The notes beneath the pieces are model-generated. The model was given only the letters and a program-made list of their open reading frames with translations, was not told where the DNA came from and ran no database searches. This document shows, in pieces, positions 44,634 to 54,906 of a stretch of 64,000 bases of DNA. The stretch comes from Vibrio quintilis (lineage in GTDB: Bacteria > Pseudomonadota > Gammaproteobacteria > Enterobacterales > Vibrionaceae), in assembly GCF_024529975.1 (NCBI RefSeq), contig NZ_AP024898.1, positions 868,001 through 932,000 on the forward strand, in the 5' to 3' direction. Numbering within the stretch: position 1 is the first letter of the stretch; each line of letters starts with the position of its first letter. The position numbers were made by a program, and so were the translations under genes.

Positions 44634-45545
44634 TTATGACTCACTAATCATCAAACGTTTGTAGGCAAGAAGTGAACCATCGGTATTTGCCTGCAGGTTA
44701 AACATGTAAGTCTCATCGGGACCATCAAAAACCGTATCATTATTCATATACGTATCTGGCTCTCCCCGGCTGACGTAATCTTCATGTGTGGTACAAATAC
44801 TCTGACAGAAGTAATCGCCAAATCCGAATTGAGAAACAACAGAATCAGCATTATTACTCCGTACCCGGAAATGGATATGAATCGCCCGGCTGCTGTACCA
44901 GCCCGGAAAACATGTCTTAAAGTTCACTCGTCCTGAACTATCAGTGACAGCAATACCACGGAACCATTGCGAGGCTAAAGCATCTTCAGCATCACCGGTA
45001 CAATAACTGCTGTTAAATCTGCCTGTGTCCGATGCATCCGAAGTATCACCTGAGTAGACACCTTCAACACTACAGTGCCAGACCTCAATCTCATAACCGG
45101 CTAAAGGTTCACAACTTTCATTCGTTAACTGAAAGCAGAGTTGTGTCGGTAAACCAACCAGACCTTCCGAAATATCCTCCCGGTAGACACTATCAAAATA
45201 ACATGGCCCTTCAGTCCGCTGCTCTGTTAAAGCCACAGTACAGGTTGCTCCGGTGGCGAATATACTGTCATCCGGGAAGTCAGCAGTCATTGATTTCGTA
45301 CCGCCGGATAACCAGTCTGCAGAAGGGTTATCACCACCTTCAGCCGGCTCTGCGGTTCCGCCGGATGTTCCACCCGGAGGTCCATCCGGGCGGTCAGGAC
45401 GATCAGGTTTTCCCGGTGGCCTGGCAAACAGCTCACGGGCACTCACCCGCCCGGCTACGGCAGGAACTACCGCAACGGCTGCCAGTGAGGCAATGGTTTT
45501 CATTACTTTACGGCGTTCCAGCTGACATTTCTCATGATCATTCAT
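44634..45545 (-). CDS. Tat-exported intradiol ring-cleavage dioxygenase-like protein
   Basis: A 303-residue protein whose C-terminal 200 residues match the intradiol dioxygenase (protocatechuate/catechol) fold. Likely iron ligands are the tyrosines in EGVYSGDT and PGWYSSRAIHIHFRV plus the two histidines of HIH. The N-terminus ERRKVMKTIASLAAVAVVPAVAG is a twin-arginine-type leader. Between them lies a disordered Pro/Gly/Asp linker (PPGKPDRPDRPDGPPGG). Secreted members of this group are of unknown substrate. No other aromatic-degradation gene is nearby, so a catabolic operon is not indicated. Confidence 0.85.
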   Translation of the reverse strand: MNDHEKCQLERRKVMKTIASLAAVAVVPAVAGRVSARELFARPPGKPDRPDRPDGPPGGTSGGTAEPAEGGDNPSADWLSGGTKSMTADFPDDSIFATGATCTVALTEQRTEGPCYFDSVYREDISEGLVGLPTQLCFQLTNESCEPLAGYEIEVWHCSVEGVYSGDTSDASDTGRFNSSYCTGDAEDALASQWFRGIAVTDSSGRVNFKTCFPGWYSSRAIHIHFRVRSNNADSVVSQFGFGDYFCQSICTTHEDYVSRGEPDTYMNNDTVFDGPDETYMFNLQANTDGSLLAYKRLMISES

Positions 45546-45711
45546 TTTTTTTCCTTATGATTGTTGTTGAGCTTCATTGACAAGAATAATCACCGCCAGA
45601 TATGAAACAAGTTTGTTTACATTTATTTACATACCTTTAACATAATGCAATCAGCACAAGGGAAAACTGCGGGAATCAGCCTTTATCAGACCGATTCAGG
45701 CTGAGAATAAG

Positions 45712-47316
45712 TCAGAGAAAACGTGACACAGAAGAAAGGGAAACGAGTTCCTGTGTATAAGGATGTTGAGGCGCAGAAAACAGCTGACCGGTATTGCCCT
45801 GTTCAACAATTTGTCCCTGACGCATCACAATCGTATAGTGACAAATTGATTTCACGACATTCAGATCATGGCTGATAAACAGATAAGACAAACCATACTT
45901 TTGCTGCAATGATTTGAGCAATGCCAGAACCTGAGCCTGAACAGTCCGGTCCAGAGATGAGGTTGGTTCATCTAACAATATGAATTTTGGCTTCAAAATC
46001 AATGCCCGGGCAATTGCGATCCGTTGCCTCTGACCACCGGAAAACTCATTGGGATAACGATGACGGGTGCCCGGGTCCAGCCCGACTTCTTCCATGACCT
46101 GACAAATACGGGCTTCTGCATCTGCCTGGCTCAGTTCCTGATGAACCAATAATCCTTCACCAATTACCTGTGCCACAGACATGCGCGGATTCAGTGCTGA
46201 AAAAGGATCCTGGAATACCACCTGCATTCGGCTGCGGAATGGCAACATCCCTTTTCGGTCAAGGTGTTGAAGCTCTTTATCCTGATAACGAATCATACCT
46301 TCGGAATGAACCAGCCGGAGCACCGCCATCCCTGTTGTTGACTTACCAGACCCGCTTTCTCCGACAATCCCGATAGTATGACCTTCTTTTAAATCAAAAC
46401 CGACATTAGTGACAGCCCGGACATAGTCTTTTACCCGGCGGAACACACCGCTGCGAATCGCAAACCAGACTTTCAGGTGCTCAGCCTCAAGCAATGTACC
46501 GGCATCCGGACGAACAGGAACCGGCCCGCCCTTCGGGTCAGAATCAATCAGCTGGCGGGTATAAGGATGTTCCGGCGCACTGAATAATGTCGCGGTATCA
46601 TTGGTTTCAACCAATCGTCCCTGCTGCATTACAGCAACCCGATCAGCAATCTTGCGTACAATGCTGAGATCGTGAGTGATAAACAGCATCGCCATGCCGA
46701 ACTCTTGTTGAAGTGCTTTCAGCAAATCGAGAATTTGTGCCTGAACAGAAACATCCAACGCTGTGGTTGGTTCATCAGCAATTAACAATTCCGGCTCATT
46801 AATCAGGGCCATCGCAATCATGACTCTCTGACGTTCTCCGCCAGATAATTCATGGGGATAAACCGAGATTTTTTGTTCCGGATTGCGTATACCGACCTTC
46901 TCCAGCCATGCCACCGCTTTTGACTCAGCCTGTTTCTGGCGAAGTCCCCGATGGATTGAAAGCGTTTCGACCAGCTGGCGACCAACCGGGTGTAGCGGGT
47001 TCAGCGAAACCATCGGCTCCTGAAAAATCATGCCGATTTTGCCGCCACGAATACCTCTTAGCTGCCGCATTGAGCACGTCAGGGTATTGACATCACCAAA
47101 CTGTATTCCACCTTCAAGATAGTGTGCAGCACGGGCCGGCAACAATCTTAATATGGCATTGGCAGTTACAGACTTCCCGGAACCACTCTCGCCGACCAGC
47201 GCCAGTGTTTCTCCCTGACTGACAGATAGAGAGACCTTATGCGTGACCTGCTCTACTCCTCCGCGGCGTTCAAATCCAACCGAGAGATTTTCGATCTTCA
47301 ATACTTTTTGATTCAT
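45712..47316 (-). CDS. yejF: Peptide ABC transporter, fused dual ATPase YejF
   Basis: A 534-residue ATPase made of two OppD/OppF-like halves. Each half has a Walker A (GESGSGKSVTANAIL and GESGSGKSTTGMAVL), an ABC signature (LSGGERQRVMIAMAL and FSGGQRQRIAIARAL) and a Walker B (LLIADEPTTALD and FILLDEPTSSLD). It powers YejABE uptake of oligopeptides, and of microcin C in E. coli. It overlaps yejE by 4 bp and closes the operon. Confidence 0.96.
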   Translation of the reverse strand: MNQKVLKIENLSVGFERRGGVEQVTHKVSLSVSQGETLALVGESGSGKSVTANAILRLLPARAAHYLEGGIQFGDVNTLTCSMRQLRGIRGGKIGMIFQEPMVSLNPLHPVGRQLVETLSIHRGLRQKQAESKAVAWLEKVGIRNPEQKISVYPHELSGGERQRVMIAMALINEPELLIADEPTTALDVSVQAQILDLLKALQQEFGMAMLFITHDLSIVRKIADRVAVMQQGRLVETNDTATLFSAPEHPYTRQLIDSDPKGGPVPVRPDAGTLLEAEHLKVWFAIRSGVFRRVKDYVRAVTNVGFDLKEGHTIGIVGESGSGKSTTGMAVLRLVHSEGMIRYQDKELQHLDRKGMLPFRSRMQVVFQDPFSALNPRMSVAQVIGEGLLVHQELSQADAEARICQVMEEVGLDPGTRHRYPNEFSGGQRQRIAIARALILKPKFILLDEPTSSLDRTVQAQVLALLKSLQQKYGLSYLFISHDLNVVKSICHYTIVMRQGQIVEQGNTGQLFSAPQHPYTQELVSLSSVSRFL

Positions 47317-48365
47317 GACTGGCTCCCGAACTGATGTGGATCAAAAGCATCCCGGACAGCTTCACCGATGAAAACCAGCAAAGTCAGCATTACAGATAAC
47401 ACGACAAAAGCCGACATACCAAGCCATGGCGCCTGCAAATTTGCTTTTCCCTGCGCCAGTAATTCACCTAATGAAGGAGAACCGGCCGGTAAACCAAACC
47501 CCAGAAAGTCCAGCGAGGTCAGCGTTGTTACGGAACCAGACAGAATAAACGGCATCATGGTCAGTGAAGCAACCATCGCATTCGGTAACATATGCCGCCA
47601 GATAATCCGTTTGTCGGACACCCCAAGCGCCTGTGCTGCTTTCACATATTCAAAATTACGACATCGTAAAAATTCAGCCCGGACCACGCCAACCAGACTC
47701 ATCCAGCTGAATAAAACCATGATGCCAAGTAACCACCAGAAATCCGGCTCGACAAAACTGGATAAGATAATCAGCAAAAACAGCGTCGGCATGCCTGACC
47801 ATACCTCGATAAAACGCTGACCAAGCAGGTCAATCCATCCACCGTAATATCCCTGCGTCGCTCCGACAAATACACCAATCACAGAAGAAATGATGGTGAG
47901 TACAAAACCGAACAGCACAGAAATCCTGAAGCCATAAATAATCCGGGCCAGGACATCCCGGCCTTTATCATCCGTGCCCAGCCAGTTCACACTATCCGGA
48001 GCAGAAGGCACACTACCGCCGGTCACATTAAAATTAATCGTGTTATAACTGAAGCGAATTAAAGGCCAGATCAGATACCCTTTTTCCTGAATCAGTTCCT
48101 GTACATAAGGATCGGTATAATCTGCTTCGGTCGGAAATTCACCACCAAACGTGGTTTCGGGATAGGATTGCACAACAGGGAAATAGAACTGATGATCATA
48201 AGCAACCAGCAAAGGTTTATCGTTCGCAATCACTTCAGCAAACAAACTTAATACAAACAAGGTACTGAATATCCACAGTGACCAGTAACCCCGTTTATGG
48301 GCTTTAAACCGGTGCCAGCGCTCCGCATACATCGGATTGGTCCGGATAATGTTTGAAAACAGCAT
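47313..48365 (-). CDS. yejE: Peptide ABC transporter permease YejE
   Basis: A 350-residue inner-membrane permease with an N-terminal OppC-type region (NPMYAERWHRFKAHKRGYWSLWIF) and the binding-protein-dependent transport signature EYVKAAQALGVSDKRIIWRHMLPNA. The start at 48365, just past the yejB stop with GAGGC upstream, is preferred to the 12-codon longer frame overlapping yejB. The large periplasmic loop (EVIANDKPLLVAYDHQFYFPV) is typical of YejE. Confidence 0.94.
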   Translation of the reverse strand: MLFSNIIRTNPMYAERWHRFKAHKRGYWSLWIFSTLFVLSLFAEVIANDKPLLVAYDHQFYFPVVQSYPETTFGGEFPTEADYTDPYVQELIQEKGYLIWPLIRFSYNTINFNVTGGSVPSAPDSVNWLGTDDKGRDVLARIIYGFRISVLFGFVLTIISSVIGVFVGATQGYYGGWIDLLGQRFIEVWSGMPTLFLLIILSSFVEPDFWWLLGIMVLFSWMSLVGVVRAEFLRCRNFEYVKAAQALGVSDKRIIWRHMLPNAMVASLTMMPFILSGSVTTLTSLDFLGFGLPAGSPSLGELLAQGKANLQAPWLGMSAFVVLSVMLTLLVFIGEAVRDAFDPHQFGSQS

Positions 48366-48369
48366 TGAA

Positions 48370-49461
48370 CTAACGAGCCTCAAAATCGATACGGGGATCA
48401 ACCCATGTGTAGGTTAAATCAGAAATAATGCCTAAAATCAGCCCCAGTAACGTCATGATATATAAAGAACTGAACACCACAGGATAGTCACGCTGAATGG
48501 TCGATTCAAACCCGAGCAGGCCAATGCCATCCAGAGAAAACATCACTTCGATCAACATGGAGCCGGTAAAAAACATACTGATAAAAGCACTTGGGAAACC
48601 GGCAATGATAATCAACATCGCGTTGCGGAACACGTGTTTGTAAAGGATGCTTTTTTCATCCAGCCCCTTGGCTCTGGCCGTCACCACATACTGCTTATTG
48701 ATTTCATCCAGAAAGGAGTTCTTTGTCAGCATACTCAGGGTCGCAAATCCACCAATCACCATCGCGGTAATCGGCAAGGCAAGGTGCCAGAAATAATCTC
48801 CTATTTGCTGATACCAGGTCAGCTGATCAAAATTATCGGAAACCAGTCCTCTGAGCGGAAACCAGTCCAGATAATTTCCGCTGGCAAACAGGATGATCAG
48901 GAGAATGGCAAACAGAAATCCGGGAATTGCATAGCCGATAATGACCAGAGCACTTGACCAGACATCAAAACGGGAACCATGGTGAATGGCTTTCAGCACT
49001 CCCATCGGAATCGAGACCAGATAAATAATCAGGGTACTCCACAGACCCAGAGAGACCGAAACCGGCAATCGTTCCTTGATTAAATCAATCACATTACCGC
49101 CCCGGAACAAACTTTCACCAAAATGGAAGGTAATATAGTTCTTCAGCATATCGGTATAACGCTCCAGAATGGGTTTATCAAAACCAAACTGGTGTTTAAT
49201 CGCGGCAACAACTTCCGGATCTAATCCGCGCGAACCTTTATATCCGGCACCGGGTTCATTTTCAGGCGGCGCACCTGATGTAATATCATCGCCCCCGCCG
49301 GTGAAACGTTCCATAATACCGGAACCCAGCCCCTGCGCCTGAGCAATCGCCTGCTCAACCGGGCCACCGGGCGCAATCTGTATAATAAAAAAATTAATGG
49401 TGATAATGGCCCATAAAGTCGGGATTACCAGCAGCAAACGACGAATAATGTATGCAGCCAT
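48370..49461 (-). CDS. yejB: Peptide ABC transporter permease YejB
   Basis: A 363-residue OppB/DppB-type permease. It opens with [36 protein letters not shown] and has the EAA-like loop [28 protein letters not shown] glycine-rich insertion ([25 protein letters not shown]) near residues 47-72 is characteristic of YejB. It lies 7 bp after yejA and is followed by yejE. Confidence 0.95.
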   Translation of the reverse strand: MAAYIIRRLLLVIPTLWAIITINFFIIQIAPGGPVEQAIAQAQGLGSGIMERFTGGGDDITSGAPPENEPGAGYKGSRGLDPEVVAAIKHQFGFDKPILERYTDMLKNYITFHFGESLFRGGNVIDLIKERLPVSVSLGLWSTLIIYLVSIPMGVLKAIHHGSRFDVWSSALVIIGYAIPGFLFAILLIILFASGNYLDWFPLRGLVSDNFDQLTWYQQIGDYFWHLALPITAMVIGGFATLSMLTKNSFLDEINKQYVVTARAKGLDEKSILYKHVFRNAMLIIIAGFPSAFISMFFTGSMLIEVMFSLDGIGLLGFESTIQRDYPVVFSSLYIMTLLGLILGIISDLTYTWVDPRIDFEAR

Positions 49462-49468
49462 AATCTTA

Positions 49469-51286
49469 TTACCGATCCTTTTTCAGCTTCAGCATTTTTT
49501 CTTTTTTCTGTGAAACCCACCAGGTATCCAGTCCGAGATCATACTGCGGTATGACTGCAGGGCGTTCAAATTTATCCCACATCGCGACCCGGTACTGATT
49601 TGAATACCACTGCGGAATCATATAGAAGTTCCATTGCAGTACGCGGTCAAAAGCCCGCCCCAATACCAGAAGTTTATCCGGGTCTTCCTGGCTTGCCGCA
49701 ATCTCTTCTGTCAGTTTATCCACAATCGGCGATTGCACGCCGGCAATATTGTAAGTTGAGTTCAGATAGCGTGAGTTCCAGGCAATCATCAGATTTGGGT
49801 CCGGAAATGCGTGTGCGCTGTATACTGAAGACACCATATCAAAATCACGATCCCGCAGCCGTTTTGTATACTGCGTGGTATCAACAGTGCGGATTTTCAT
49901 CTCAATCCCCATATGCTTCAGGTTCTTCTGTAGCGGAATGGCGATACGCTCGGTGACCGGATTAAAAGTCAGCAGCTCAAATGACAAAGGCTGCCCTGTC
50001 TTTTGATTCGTCATCACCCCGTCTTTGATTGCCCAGCCGGCCTGCTTCAATAACCGGAAGGCCTGACGAATCTGTTTACGAATCCGTCCGGAACCATCAG
50101 TCACCGGCGAATTAAATGCCTGAGTATATAAACGGGGAGGCAATTGCGCTTTAAACGGTGCCAAAACTTCCTGTTCAGCTTTGGAAGGTAAGCCTTTGGC
50201 TTCAAACTCAGTGTTACCAAAATAACTCCGGGTCCTTTTGTACTGGTTATAGAATAAATTCTTATTCATCCATTCAAAATCCAGTGCATAAGTCAGCGCT
50301 TCACGAACTTTTGGATCCTGAAACACCGGCCGCGAAGTATTGAAAATAAACCCCTGTGTTGCCGCAGGTTTATGATGCTCAATGCTCTCTTTGACAATTG
50401 AGCCATTATCAAAATTAGGCCCGGTATACGCTGTTGCCCAAAGTTTTGCCTGCCCTTCCTGCCTGAAGTCAAATTCACCGGCTTTGAATGCTTCCAGCAT
50501 CACTGTATCGTCCCGGTAATAATCATACTGCTTCTGCTTAAAGTTATGGCGCCCGACGTTGACCGGTAAATCTTTTGCCCAATAATTATCATCGAGTCCA
50601 TAAGTCACACTCTGACCCATTTTATAAGCCACTATTTTATAAGGACCGCTACCAACCGGCGGTTTACTGAGTGGCTCCGCGAAATTTTTATCTTTCCAGA
50701 AGTGTTCAGGCAGCACAGGTAAACCTTCCGCTAAACCAAATAAACGGTCTCTGTCGGGTTTCGTCACTGCAAACCTGACCGTATGATCATTGAGTGCTTT
50801 GACAGAAAACGTTTTATATAAAACCCGGAATTGTGGCACGCCTTCCTTCATAAATTTCTGAAAGCTGAAAGCCACATCATGCGCGGTAATCGGCACCCCA
50901 TCCTGAAAACGAGCCTTTGGGTTTATATCTGCTTCCAGCCATGAATAATCATCGGAATAGCGAATCGTTGTCGCGATCAATGGATAATAAGCATCAATTT
51001 CATCGCTGGGAGAATACATCAGTGCATCGTAAAGCGTTCCGGAGTCAACCGCTGCAACCCCTCTGGAAGCATAACGATTGAAATTATCAAAGGTTCCGAT
51101 AGTACCAAACACAACTTTGCCGTACTTCGGTGCATCCGGATTTACATAGTCAAAATGTTTAAAACCTGCCGCATATTTTGCTTTACCGAAACCGACCAGG
51201 TGGGTTGTGGTAATTACCTTGCTAAAGCTGGCTGTACTTAACACCATCAATGTACAGCCTAAAATAACTGACTTAATCTTTCCCAT
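49469..51286 (-). CDS. yejA: Peptide-binding protein YejA (SBP family 5)
   Basis: A 605-residue periplasmic solute-binding protein. The start at 51286 has AGGGAT 7 nt upstream and leads directly into a signal peptide ending at ASFSK. The frame open for 20 more codons upstream lacks support. Family 5 features are [29 protein letters not shown] and [31 protein letters not shown]. It is the first gene of yejABEF. A UTRA-type regulator lies 168 bp upstream on the same strand. Confidence 0.94.
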   Translation of the reverse strand: MGKIKSVILGCTLMVLSTASFSKVITTTHLVGFGKAKYAAGFKHFDYVNPDAPKYGKVVFGTIGTFDNFNRYASRGVAAVDSGTLYDALMYSPSDEIDAYYPLIATTIRYSDDYSWLEADINPKARFQDGVPITAHDVAFSFQKFMKEGVPQFRVLYKTFSVKALNDHTVRFAVTKPDRDRLFGLAEGLPVLPEHFWKDKNFAEPLSKPPVGSGPYKIVAYKMGQSVTYGLDDNYWAKDLPVNVGRHNFKQKQYDYYRDDTVMLEAFKAGEFDFRQEGQAKLWATAYTGPNFDNGSIVKESIEHHKPAATQGFIFNTSRPVFQDPKVREALTYALDFEWMNKNLFYNQYKRTRSYFGNTEFEAKGLPSKAEQEVLAPFKAQLPPRLYTQAFNSPVTDGSGRIRKQIRQAFRLLKQAGWAIKDGVMTNQKTGQPLSFELLTFNPVTERIAIPLQKNLKHMGIEMKIRTVDTTQYTKRLRDRDFDMVSSVYSAHAFPDPNLMIAWNSRYLNSTYNIAGVQSPIVDKLTEEIAASQEDPDKLLVLGRAFDRVLQWNFYMIPQWYSNQYRVAMWDKFERPAVIPQYDLGLDTWWVSQKKEKMLKLKKDR

Positions 51287-51454
51287 AAATGATCCCTGTC
51301 TGTCCCCTTTCTTCTCAGGCTCTGAACTACGGAACGTATTCATCAAATTGTCGGGCCATACAGCCCTGAATGCTGAAAATAACTTTTGACTCTGTAAAAA
51401 ATGACCTGCAATTACCCGTTTAGTTCCATCGCCGCGCAGAACCTGCCGGAAGAA

Positions 51455-52144
51455 TTAAACCGATGATTCCAGAACCAATGCATCATGCCGCCATGTAGAC
51501 AGCTCAAGCGCAATGATGCCGGACTTTGCAGAAATCCTGCGTTGCAAAAAAATAGCGGGTGTTCCGGCAGTCGCCCGCAGATTGATAGCGCTGTCACCTA
51601 CCAGACTGCCAAGCGAGATACTATCATGGATATCAGAAACCGTGATGACCGGATCCTGCGTCAGCACTTCAAAAAGATCGCAGAAGCTCTCATTTTCAAC
51701 AATATGTTGAAAATATTGTAAATTCAGCCAGTAAGTAACCAAAGCAACCGGGCGTTTTTCCAACAGCCTCAATGTTTGAATATAGTAAAGTTCACTGAAT
51801 GGTGGCAGGTTCATGATTTGACTCGCCTGCTTGTCGGCGAGTCTTTTTTCACGTTTCAGTGCCAGAATTTCAGGCTGGCGTTCCTGCTCACCGGCCAGTG
51901 TACAGAAAGTATAAGCCGCAGAAAGAGGCACCTGCAGACGTGGCGGAGAAATAAACCATCCCCGTCGGTCTTCGCGATAGATTAAACCATCTGATTCGAG
52001 GATAGACAGCGCCTCTCTGAGCGTCACCCGGGTAGTATGAAATGAATCGGCAAGTTGTCTTTCTGAGGGTAATTTCTGACCGGCAGATAACATTCCCTGC
52101 AGGATTTGCTCTTCGATTGCTTCTTTTATTTTAATATATTGCAC
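51455..52144 (-). CDS. GntR-family regulator with UTRA domain
   Basis: A 229-residue HutC-subfamily regulator. The winged helix-turn-helix is KLPSERQLADSFHTTRVTLREALSILESDGLIYREDRRGWFIS (about residues 24-66). The UTRA effector domain follows (YYIQTLRLLEKRPVALVTYWLN, AINLRATAGTPAIFLQRRI). It sits between yjjG and yejABEF, all on the minus strand, so it may regulate the peptide importer. The effector is unknown. Confidence 0.88.
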   Translation of the reverse strand: MQYIKIKEAIEEQILQGMLSAGQKLPSERQLADSFHTTRVTLREALSILESDGLIYREDRRGWFISPPRLQVPLSAAYTFCTLAGEQERQPEILALKREKRLADKQASQIMNLPPFSELYYIQTLRLLEKRPVALVTYWLNLQYFQHIVENESFCDLFEVLTQDPVITVSDIHDSISLGSLVGDSAINLRATAGTPAIFLQRRISAKSGIIALELSTWRHDALVLESSV

Positions 52145-52241
52145 ACATCACCTTCATCTGACCAATATTCAGTGCCGTGTGCCTTGTTCTTTGCGGAGCA
52201 ACGGTTCAGCAGCAAACCGGAGACTCATGAACACAACGCAT

Positions 52242-52922
52242 TCAGGCAGATACTGAAAGCATATCATGTAATTCAGACAAGTGTTGTATTTGATAATCCA
52301 CCACAATGTTTTCCGGGACAGCTGCCTGATCAGGATTCAGCCAGCATGTCATGAACCCGAACCGGGAACCCCCAAGAATATCGGACTGAACATTATCCCC
52401 AACCATTAAAACTTTTGATTTATCCGGTTTACCCATCTGTTGATAGGCATAATCAAATATTGCGGGATCAGGTTTTGCTTTACCAACGGCCTCTGAAATA
52501 ACGACATGATCAAAAAAGTGCCTGACCTGATGTTTTTCCAGACGTTGTGACTGAAGACGAATCATCCCATTAGTAATCAATCCCAGTCTGACCCGGCCAT
52601 AAAGAGACTCCAGCAGTCGTTGTGCTCCCGGCAGTAACGCCGATATGTCGGCCATTGCATCCAGAAAACGCAGATTCAGTTCTTCTGTCGTCAAAGACAG
52701 CTGCTCAGCCCAGCGGGAAAACCGCTGATGCTTTAAAGTTGCGGTATCAATTTTCCCATCCTGATAGTCAATCCACAATTGCTGGTTCAATGCCTGGTAT
52801 TCAGCATAATCCTCATGATCAAAGTCAATGCCCAGCCGGGAAAACATGGCTTTTAACCCGGAAAAATTATCAAACCGGAACAAGGTTTCATCCGCATCAA
52901 ACAATATCCAATCAAATTTCAT
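52242..52922 (-). CDS. yjjG: Pyrimidine 5'-nucleotidase YjjG (HAD family)
   Basis: A 226-residue haloacid-dehalogenase phosphatase. Motif I is FDADETLFRF with the catalytic Asp. Motif II is GLITNG and the late motif is KVLMVGDNVQSDILGGSRFGFMTCWL. The cap sequence and length match YjjG, a house-cleaning nucleotidase acting on non-canonical pyrimidine nucleotides. It is divergent from the LysR gene at 53076. Confidence 0.93.
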   Translation of the reverse strand: MKFDWILFDADETLFRFDNFSGLKAMFSRLGIDFDHEDYAEYQALNQQLWIDYQDGKIDTATLKHQRFSRWAEQLSLTTEELNLRFLDAMADISALLPGAQRLLESLYGRVRLGLITNGMIRLQSQRLEKHQVRHFFDHVVISEAVGKAKPDPAIFDYAYQQMGKPDKSKVLMVGDNVQSDILGGSRFGFMTCWLNPDQAAVPENIVVDYQIQHLSELHDMLSVSA

Positions 52923-53043
52923 TTCAGTCTCAATCCCTTCGGGTCAACAGACCCTTATCATCTAAATTCCCCTGAAGCAGCATCTTCAGATTATTATTTG
53001 TGAGTTTATACTGTTTTTAATTTTGATATAATCCACTAAATTT

Positions 53044-53058
53044 GAAACTAACTGTTTC
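53044..53058. promoter_or_regulatory. Possible LysR-type site
   Basis: GAAAC-taact-GTTTC is an interrupted palindrome 17 bp before the LysR start, in the region shared with yjjG. Confidence 0.3.
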
Positions 53059-53075
53059 CTTAAAGTTAACAATCT

Positions 53076-53993
53076 ATGCTAACTCATTCATTTTCATCAT
53101 TGCCGGTATTTATCGCGGTTGCCGAATGCGGCAGCCTGTCAGCCGCAGCACAAAGACTGAATATTACCAAATCTGCGGTCAGCAAACGCTTGAGCCAGCT
53201 TGAAAATACCCTCGGTGTCAGACTTTTTCACCGGACAACCCGGACAATTCATCTGACTGAAGCAGGACAACGTTACTATTTTCACGCCTCACAGGCATAT
53301 CAGAGCGCACAACAGGGCATGGATGCTGTCGCAGAACTACAGGGACAACCGCGGGGAAAACTGAAAATCACTGCACCCATGTCTTTTGGTATTCGCCATA
53401 TTGCACCTTTCATTGCCGAATTTATTCGTTTGTATCCGGAGATTGAAATTGATTTACAACTCGAAGATCAAATGGTTGACCTGGTTCAGGGCGGATTTGA
53501 TATCGCGATCCGAATCGGGCATCTGCCGGTTTCAAACCTGATTGCGAAAAGGCTTGTGATTTGTAAAAGCGTTCTTTGTGCAGCCCCACGATATCTGGAC
53601 GAAAACACGGAGCCGGCACATCCATCTGATTTACGCGCTCATAATTGCCTGACCTATGCTTATTTTCGTGGCAGTGAATGGCGCTTTTACCAAAAAGAGA
53701 AAGCGTTTAAAGTCATTCCCAAAGGAAACCTTATCATTAATAATAGTGAAGGCATACGGAAAGCAACATTGGATGGACTTGGTATTGCTCAGCTGCCAAC
53801 ATTTATCGTGGGAAAAGATTTGGCACAAAGAAAACTACAGCCAATCATGACGCAATATCATTTACCGGAACACGCAGTTTATGCCGTCTATCCGGACAGA
53901 AAATATCTGCCAGATAAAGTCCGGACTTTGATTGAATTTCTTCAAAACAAATACGGACATGACAAGCCCTACTGGGATACCGGCTATACATAG
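53076..53993 (+). CDS. LysR-family regulator (CrgA/DmlR-like)
   Basis: A 305-residue LysR regulator. The helix-turn-helix is GSLSAAAQRLNITKSAVSKRLSQLENTLGVRLFHRTTR (about residues 18-55). The effector domain has LKITAPMSFGIRHIAPFIAEF, GGFDIAIRIGHL and GIAQLPTFIV, typical of the CrgA/AaeR/DmlR group. It is divergent from yjjG. No obvious target operon adjoins it, so the regulon is unknown. Confidence 0.9.
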   Translation: MLTHSFSSLPVFIAVAECGSLSAAAQRLNITKSAVSKRLSQLENTLGVRLFHRTTRTIHLTEAGQRYYFHASQAYQSAQQGMDAVAELQGQPRGKLKITAPMSFGIRHIAPFIAEFIRLYPEIEIDLQLEDQMVDLVQGGFDIAIRIGHLPVSNLIAKRLVICKSVLCAAPRYLDENTEPAHPSDLRAHNCLTYAYFRGSEWRFYQKEKAFKVIPKGNLIINNSEGIRKATLDGLGIAQLPTFIVGKDLAQRKLQPIMTQYHLPEHAVYAVYPDRKYLPDKVRTLIEFLQNKYGHDKPYWDTGYT

Positions 53994-54007
53994 CACTCAG
54001 CCGGGTC

Positions 54008-54045
54008 TACACCCAAGCACACTGAAGATGCAGGTTGCCTGAGTA
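54008..54045. repeat. Dispersed palindromic repeat, copy 6 (diverged)
   Basis: tacacccaagcacactgaag then atgcaggttgcctgagtaa is recognisable but has several changes from the consensus. It lies just after the LysR stop. Confidence 0.7.
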
Positions 54046-54150
54046 ATATTTATATTATTGTCAAAAAACATCATCAGCATATACCACAAGCTCTAATTCA
54101 GCTAACATTATTCCGTACAGTTAAACATCTGAAGATAAAGGATAAACACC

Positions 54151-54813
54151 GTGAATATATTACGCACATCATCATTCATTGGCATGATGGCTTTGAGCGC
54201 ATCATCTATGGCTCAGGTCAACATTTCAGTTCCGGGTGACGTTGAAATTCTGGTTGCAAACGGCATTAAACCTCACCTGACCGGTGGCGTGTTTGATTAT
54301 GAAAAAACATTAAGCCTTGCGGACGGGCAGCAACAAATCGTTTTCAGGTACAAGCCGTATTTCTCTCAGGGTAAAGATAATATTGGTGTGGAAAGTGACG
54401 TCATTGTTGCCAGCTTTACTGCAACGAATAAATCACTGTCTTTCAAATTACCTAAATACAAACATGCTAAAGACGCTCAGAAATCGATTAAAAACCTTCA
54501 GTGGTCATTCATTGATAAACAAAATAAAAAAGTGCAGTTAACAGAAGATAAATTGCAGAAAGAAGGCATGCAGATCGGCAGAAATTACCTGACAGAAATT
54601 GCCGTTTATAATCAGACTCAATCGCCTGCGGCAGTTTCGGCTTACGCACCGAAAAATGCACAGGTTCAGCCTTATCAGTCTGGCCGGCATATACAATCCG
54701 GCAAGCCAGCACCACAAGGTGCAACAACACCAGAAACAATGCTGCACTACTGGTATGAACAGGCAGACGATGCAACCAAAGCCCGGTTTAAACGGTTTGT
54801 AAACCAGCAATAA
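54151..54813 (+). CDS. DUF2057-family exported protein
   Basis: A 220-residue protein starting at GTG with AAAGGA 8 nt upstream. The signal peptide ends at SSMAQ. The mature N-terminus VNISVPGDVEILVANGIKPHL and the segments QQIVFRYKPYFSQGKD and SFKLPKYKHAKDAQKS identify the YccT/DUF2057 family of exported proteins of unknown function. The C-terminus (MLHYWYEQADDATKARFKRFV) is helical. It is followed by a bidirectional terminator. Confidence 0.88.
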   Translation: MNILRTSSFIGMMALSASSMAQVNISVPGDVEILVANGIKPHLTGGVFDYEKTLSLADGQQQIVFRYKPYFSQGKDNIGVESDVIVASFTATNKSLSFKLPKYKHAKDAQKSIKNLQWSFIDKQNKKVQLTEDKLQKEGMQIGRNYLTEIAVYNQTQSPAAVSAYAPKNAQVQPYQSGRHIQSGKPAPQGATTPETMLHYWYEQADDATKARFKRFVNQQ

Positions 54814-54855
54814 ATCAGCTTATCCGGCAATGGCAGGCATAAGCAACCGGGACAA

Positions 54856-54893
54856 AAAAACCACCGTCACAATGTGTCAGGTGGTTTTTTTTC
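54856..54893. terminator. Bidirectional terminator between the DUF2057 and chemoreceptor genes
   Basis: AAACCACC / GGTGGTTT with A- and T-tracts on both sides serves the convergent genes. Confidence 0.88.
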
Positions 54894-54906
54894 AGATCAG
54901 AACTTT

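Noticed and set aside
44550..44640. 24-codon ATG frame across the hairpin at 44578
   Set aside because: It reads through a terminator stem and overlaps the end of the dioxygenase-like gene.
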